From Flavobacterium psychraerolatum (GTDB lineage: Bacteria; Bacteroidota; Bacteroidia; Flavobacteriales; Flavobacteriaceae), in assembly GCF_025960985.1 (NCBI RefSeq), contig NZ_JAOQMX010000029.1, forward strand, positions 1 through 61,806: a DNA stretch of 61,806 nucleotides, in the 5' to 3' direction. The first letter of the stretch is position 1. Every line of letters begins with the position of its first letter. A program made the translations under genes and the position numbers. Below the pieces are notes generated by a model. That model saw only the letters and a list, made by a program, of their open reading frames with translations, ran no database searches and had not been told where the DNA came from. This document shows, in pieces, positions 58,521-61,806 of the stretch.

Positions 58521-58603
58521 TTTTGTTTGTTTTCCACTCTTGAAACCAGTTTCTTATGCGAAAAAAAATAGCTTTTATTTAAAGTATTTTTAATACTTAT
58601 TCC

Positions 58604-58647
58604 TATATTTGTTCAAATAAGAAACAAGTTTACTATTTGAAACAAAT
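58604..58647 (+). promoter_or_regulatory. Promoter and candidate IclR operator of the dehydrogenase operon
   Basis: A -7 box TATATTTG (58604-58611) overlaps the left arm ATTTGTTCAAATA (58607-58619) of an inverted repeat. The right arm is TATTTGAAACAAAT (58634-58647). Arms are complementary except for one extra base, with a 14-bp spacer. A repressor bound here would cover the promoter and start site. The divergence from the IclR gene's own promoter suggests control of the catabolic genes. Confidence 0.55.
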
Positions 58648-58653
58648 ATAAAA

Positions 58654-59670
58654 ATGAAAGCAACTATTTATGAAGGGAATAAAACCTTCACTGTAATTAA
58701 CAAAGAAATTGAAAATCCAGCAAATGGAGAAGTACGAATCAAAGTAGCCTACGTAGGTGTATGTGGAACTGACGTGCATATCTACCACGGAATGATGGAC
58801 AAGCGTGTGAGTATTCCAGAAACTATTGGACACGAAATGTCTGGTACTATTGATGCTGTAGGTGAAGGCGTTACAGGATATGCTGTTGGAGACAAAGTTG
58901 TTGTCCGCCCTTTGGATGACCGCAAAGCAAAAGCATCTGATAAAGGATTCAATCACATTTGTGAGGAATTAAAATTCATCGGAATCGATAGCCCAGGTGC
59001 TATGCAAGAATACTGGAATGTTCCAGCTTTTACACTTCACAAATTAAAAGACAATACCGACTTAAAACTAGCTGCTTTAATTGAGCCTCTTTCTGTTGCA
59101 ACTCACGATGTACGTCGTAGTGGCTTGGTAAAAGGAGAAACTGCCGTCGTTTTAGGTGGTGGTCCAATCGGTTTATTAGTAGCTATGGTTGCCAAAGATG
59201 CTGGAGCACAGGTTATCATCTCTGAAGTAAACGAAAACCGTATTGCAAAAGCTAAGGAATTAGGTTTTGATGCTGTTAACCCTATCAAAATTGACTTAGT
59301 TGAATATGTAAAAGGAAAAACAGAAGGTCGTAAAGCCGATGTTGTTTTTGAAGTTGCAGGTGTTCAACCCGCGCTAGACATTATGTGTGAAGTTGCAGGA
59401 ATTCGCGGTAGAATCTTAATGGTAGCGATACACGGAGAGAAAAAACCAGTGGATTTATTCAAATTTTTCTGGAAAGAATTAAGCTTAATCGGTGCTCGTG
59501 TTTACGAAAAAGAAGATTACGAAAAAGCAATCGAATTAATCACAGCAAACGAATTGCCTTTCGAACAAATGATTACAGATGTACAGCCTTTATCCAACAT
59601 CCAACAAGTTTTTGAAAACATTGACAAAAACCCAGAAGGATTGAAAGTATTGATGGACTGTCAATTATAG
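58654..59670 (+). CDS. Medium-chain zinc dehydrogenase, likely 2-keto-3-deoxy-L-galactonate 5-dehydrogenase
   Basis: This 338-residue MDR enzyme has catalytic zinc ligands Cys37 (VGVCGTDVHIYHG), His60-Glu61 (TIGHEMSG) and probably Glu144 (ALIEPLSVATHD). The NAD loop is VVLGGGPIGLLV. The four-Cys structural-zinc lobe is replaced by LDDRKAKASDKGFNHIC, keeping only the last Cys. In the known agar pathway a zinc dehydrogenase oxidises 2-keto-3-deoxy-L-galactonate at C5, and the SDR next door reduces the product to KDG. That assignment here rests on context; other polyol or galactonate substrates are possible. Confidence 0.8.
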   Translation: MKATIYEGNKTFTVINKEIENPANGEVRIKVAYVGVCGTDVHIYHGMMDKRVSIPETIGHEMSGTIDAVGEGVTGYAVGDKVVVRPLDDRKAKASDKGFNHICEELKFIGIDSPGAMQEYWNVPAFTLHKLKDNTDLKLAALIEPLSVATHDVRRSGLVKGETAVVLGGGPIGLLVAMVAKDAGAQVIISEVNENRIAKAKELGFDAVNPIKIDLVEYVKGKTEGRKADVVFEVAGVQPALDIMCEVAGIRGRILMVAIHGEKKPVDLFKFFWKELSLIGARVYEKEDYEKAIELITANELPFEQMITDVQPLSNIQQVFENIDKNPEGLKVLMDCQL

Positions 59671-59677
59671 TATTTAT

Positions 59678-59780
59678 TGCTATTGGCTAATGGCCTTTGG
59701 CTATTAGCTTTTTGACATATAATTACCTAATAAGAAATAAACAAACGAGCCAAAAGCTACACGCTAATGGCCAAAAGCAA
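59678..59780. repeat. Intergenic inverted-repeat element (family 2, copy 2)
   Basis: TTGCTATTGGCTAATGGCC...GGCTATTAGCTTTTTG on the left and GAGCCAAAAGCTACACGCTAATGGCCAAAAGC on the right share words with each other and with 4896-4989. It occupies the gap between the two dehydrogenase genes. It supplies the upstream in-frame ATG at 59767, which should not be taken as the SDR start. Confidence 0.5.
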
Positions 59781-59787
59781 AAAAAAC

Positions 59788-60558
59788 ATGAGCGTTTTAG
59801 ATACATTTAGTTTAAAAGGAAAAGTAGCCTTGGTTACAGGTTGTAAAAGAGGAATTGGTAAAGTAATGGCAATTGGATTGGCACAAGCAGGTGCTGATAT
59901 TATTGGTGTTAGTGCTTCATTAGAAACAGAAGGAAGTGCAGTTGAAAAAGAAGTAACGGCTTTGGGTAGAAAATTCAAAGGATATACTTGTGATTTCGGT
60001 GATAGAAAAGCATTATACGCTTTCATCGAAGCAGTGAAAAAAGACTTCCCAACTATCGATATTTTGGTAAACAACGCAGGAACAATCTTGAGAGCTCCAG
60101 CTGCTGAACACCCAGACGAAATGTGGGACCAAGTGATTGAAGTAAATCAAAATGCACAGTTTATTTTAACTAGAGAAATCGGTAAAGAAATGATTGCTAG
60201 AGGAAGCGGAAAAGTAGTTTTCACGGCTTCATTATTAACGTTCCAAGGAGGAATAACTGTTCCTGGGTATGCCGCTAGTAAAGGTGCTATTGGTCAATTG
60301 ACTATGGCTTTTGCTAACGAATGGGCAGGAAAAGGGGTTAATGTAAATGCAATTGCACCTGGATATATCAACACCGATAATACAGAAGCTTTGCGTAATG
60401 ACCCAGTTCGTTCGGCTTCAATCTTAGGTAGAATTCCAGCAGGTCGTTGGGGAAAACCTGAAGATTTTGCAGGACCTACAGTATTTTTATGTTCAGATGC
60501 TGCTTCTTACATGCACGGTACTACGATGCTTGTTGACGGTGGATGGATGGGACGATAG
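59788..60558 (+). CDS. KduD-like short-chain dehydrogenase, likely 2,5-diketo-3-deoxy-galactonate reductase
   Basis: The start at 59788 (MSVLDTFSLKGKVALVTGC) gives 256 residues. Classical SDR features are the cofactor loop TGCKRGIGK, NNAGTILRAP, catalytic Ser in FTASLLTF, YxxxK in PGYAASKGAIGQ, and the ending MHGTTMLVDGGWMGR. It resembles KduD (2-dehydro-3-deoxy-D-gluconate 5-dehydrogenase). In the reverse direction such an enzyme reduces 2,5-diketo-3-deoxy acids to KDG, which fits the anhydrogalactose route. The ATG at 59767 lies in a repeat and is unlikely to be used. Confidence 0.85.
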   Translation: MSVLDTFSLKGKVALVTGCKRGIGKVMAIGLAQAGADIIGVSASLETEGSAVEKEVTALGRKFKGYTCDFGDRKALYAFIEAVKKDFPTIDILVNNAGTILRAPAAEHPDEMWDQVIEVNQNAQFILTREIGKEMIARGSGKVVFTASLLTFQGGITVPGYAASKGAIGQLTMAFANEWAGKGVNVNAIAPGYINTDNTEALRNDPVRSASILGRIPAGRWGKPEDFAGPTVFLCSDAASYMHGTTMLVDGGWMGR

Positions 60559-60649
60559 AGAACCATTATCGTTCAAATGACGATTATTATATTTTAAAAC
60601 AATTATCCTACAAGAATTTAAAATCTTGCAGTTAAAAAAACTTATAAAA

Positions 60650-61806
60650 ATGGCAGAAATTAAAGAATACCAATTATTTATAAACGGCGAGTGGAGAACT
60701 TCTACTTCTGGTGATACAATTGATGTTTTAAGTCCTTCTACTGAAGAGATTGTTGCAAGAGTACAAAATGGAACGGCTGAAGAAGCTCTTGAAACATTAG
60801 CTCATGCAGATAAAGCACAAAAAGAATAGAAAAAGAAACCAGCAAGAGAAAGAGCTGATTTAATGTATAAATTCTCTAACGAAATTAAAGCTAACTCTGA
60901 ATATTTAGCGCAATTAATCGTAAAAGAACAAGGTAAATTACTAAAAGTTGCTCGTTTTGAAGTTGCGGTAGCTTCTTCATTTATCGAATATGCTTGCGAA
61001 GGTGCACGTCGAATTGAAGGAGATATTATCCCTTCAGACAATGCAAACGAGCAAATTTGGATTCAAAAAGTGCCTCGTGGGGTGATTGTAGCGATTACTG
61101 CTTGGAACTTTCCATTTGCACTAGCAGCTCGTAAACTAGGACCTGCTTTAATTGCTGGAAATAGTATTGTAATCAAACCAACATCCGAAACGCCATTATC
61201 AACTTTAGAATTAGGAAACATAGCAAACAAAGTAGGTATTCCTGCTGGAGTTATCAATATTCTTACGGGTCCTGGTAGAGCTATGGGGAATGCTTTGGTA
61301 AAAAGTCCAATAACCAAAATGGTTACTATGACAGGTTCTACTCCTGTAGGGCAAGATATTGCTCGTAATGCTGCCGAAAACTTAACACATGTACAATTAG
61401 AATTAGGTGGAAAAGCCCCTTTTATCGTTTTTGCAGACGCTGATATTGATGCTGCTGTAGATGCTGCTTTACATTCTCGTTTTGACAACTGTGGTCAAGT
61501 GTGTACTTGTAACGAACGTATGTACTTACACGAAGATATTTATGATGTTTTCATGGAAAAATTTATTCCTAAAGTAAAAGCATTAAAAGTAGGTGACCCA
61601 ATGTTGGAAGATACAGATATGGGACCAAAAGTTAACGCCGCCGAATTGAAAGCGATGGAGCATTTGGTAGCCGTAAATGTAAAAGAAGGGGCTACAATTG
61701 CAACTGGAGGAAACAAACCAACAGGTCCTGGATTTGAAAAAGGATATTGGTTTGAACCAACTATTTTGACCAATGTAACACAAGATATGACTATTGTTCA
61801 TGAAGA
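60650..61806 (+). pseudogene. AldA-like aldehyde dehydrogenase (candidate anhydrogalactose dehydrogenase), in-frame TAG, runs off window
   Basis: An AldA-type NAD(P)-dependent ALDH starts at 60650 (MAEIKEYQLFINGEWRTS). Codon 60 (60827-60829) is TAG, exactly where E. coli AldA has Trp in AQPEW (here AQKE-stop-KKKPARER). The frame then continues unbroken to the window end. Later motifs are TAWNFPFALAARK (catalytic Asn), MTGSTPVGQ, LELGGKAPF (general base Glu) and FDNCGQVCTC with active Cys at codon 285. One G-to-A change explains the stop. In agar degraders an ALDH of this group oxidises 3,6-anhydro-L-galactose to the acid. As read here, it would be inactive unless suppressed or mis-sequenced. 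Confidence 0.85.

Noticed and set aside
59767..59787. Upstream start for the SDR (MAKSKKN...)
   Set aside because: This ATG is part of the dispersed repeat that fills the gap; the typical SDR start is the next in-frame ATG.
60827..60829. TAG in the ALDH gene as pyrrolysine or a recoded stop
   Set aside because: Relatives have Trp there, the position is not catalytic, and TAG ends other genes in this window (for example ald), so a single mutation or error is simpler.

Overview
The window looks like part of a Flavobacterium chromosome (Bacteroidota, Flavobacteriaceae). It is AT-rich, and Shine-Dalgarno motifs are generally not apparent. Several starts are preceded by the Bacteroidota -7 box TAnnTTTG. 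Family markers include a Bacteroidota-type omega subunit, a PorD (DUF4835) protein, a DUF4369/thioredoxin lipoprotein, a CzcA-CzcC fusion and an undecorated TamA-like/TamB pair. No rRNA, tRNA or CRISPR array was seen.

Left part (1-12 kb). An IS1595/ISXO2-type transposase tail abuts a frameshifted acyltransferase-3 gene, followed by a Fes-type esterase. A complete histidine operon then runs leftward: hisG, a PH-domain membrane protein, hisD, a DinB-like protein, hisC, a RAYT-type Y1 transposase flanked by two perfect 20-bp-arm palindromes, hisB, hisH, hisA, hisF, hisIE. It is preceded by a promoter, a 19-codon leader peptide with five His codons (HHHHFH) and a terminator hairpin that can be out-competed by a leader segment. 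This is a textbook layout for ribosome-mediated attenuation.

Metal region (11.6-22.4 kb). A leftward operon encodes an HME-RND subunit fused to its own outer-membrane factor, its lipoprotein adaptor, and a P1B-type ATPase with a His-rich N-terminus. A two-component system lies upstream. Both the efflux promoter and the regulator promoter carry (C/T)TTAAG hexamers on an 11-bp period, a candidate response-regulator box.

Middle (22.5-53 kb). This holds an LTA-synthase-like membrane sulfatase, an ECF sigma/anti-sigma pair, a DUF4369-thioredoxin lipoprotein gene broken by an in-frame TGA, a hybrid histidine kinase, TamA-like and TamB envelope proteins, FabV, and a housekeeping block (recN, porD, coaBC, rpoZ, bamD, dapA). 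Then come menD, a tRNA-dihydrouridine synthase, alanine dehydrogenase, a DUF1697 protein and a TPR-HTH regulator.

Right part (53.6-61.8 kb). A red-algal galactan (agar-type) utilisation locus begins here and runs off the window. It has an exported GH2 beta-galactosidase overlapping a GH117 3,6-anhydro-L-galactosidase, an IclR regulator, a zinc alcohol dehydrogenase, a KduD-like short-chain dehydrogenase and an AldA-like aldehyde dehydrogenase. This set matches the known route from neoagarobiose through 3,6-anhydro-L-galactose to 2-keto-3-deoxygluconate. The aldehyde dehydrogenase, expected to do the first step on anhydrogalactose, carries a TAG codon where relatives have Trp. A near-perfect inverted repeat at the dehydrogenase promoter is a good IclR operator candidate.

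Three genes are broken by single-base lesions (acyltransferase, thioredoxin lipoprotein, aldehyde dehydrogenase), which could be real decay or sequence error. Two further dispersed intergenic repeat families occur twice each.
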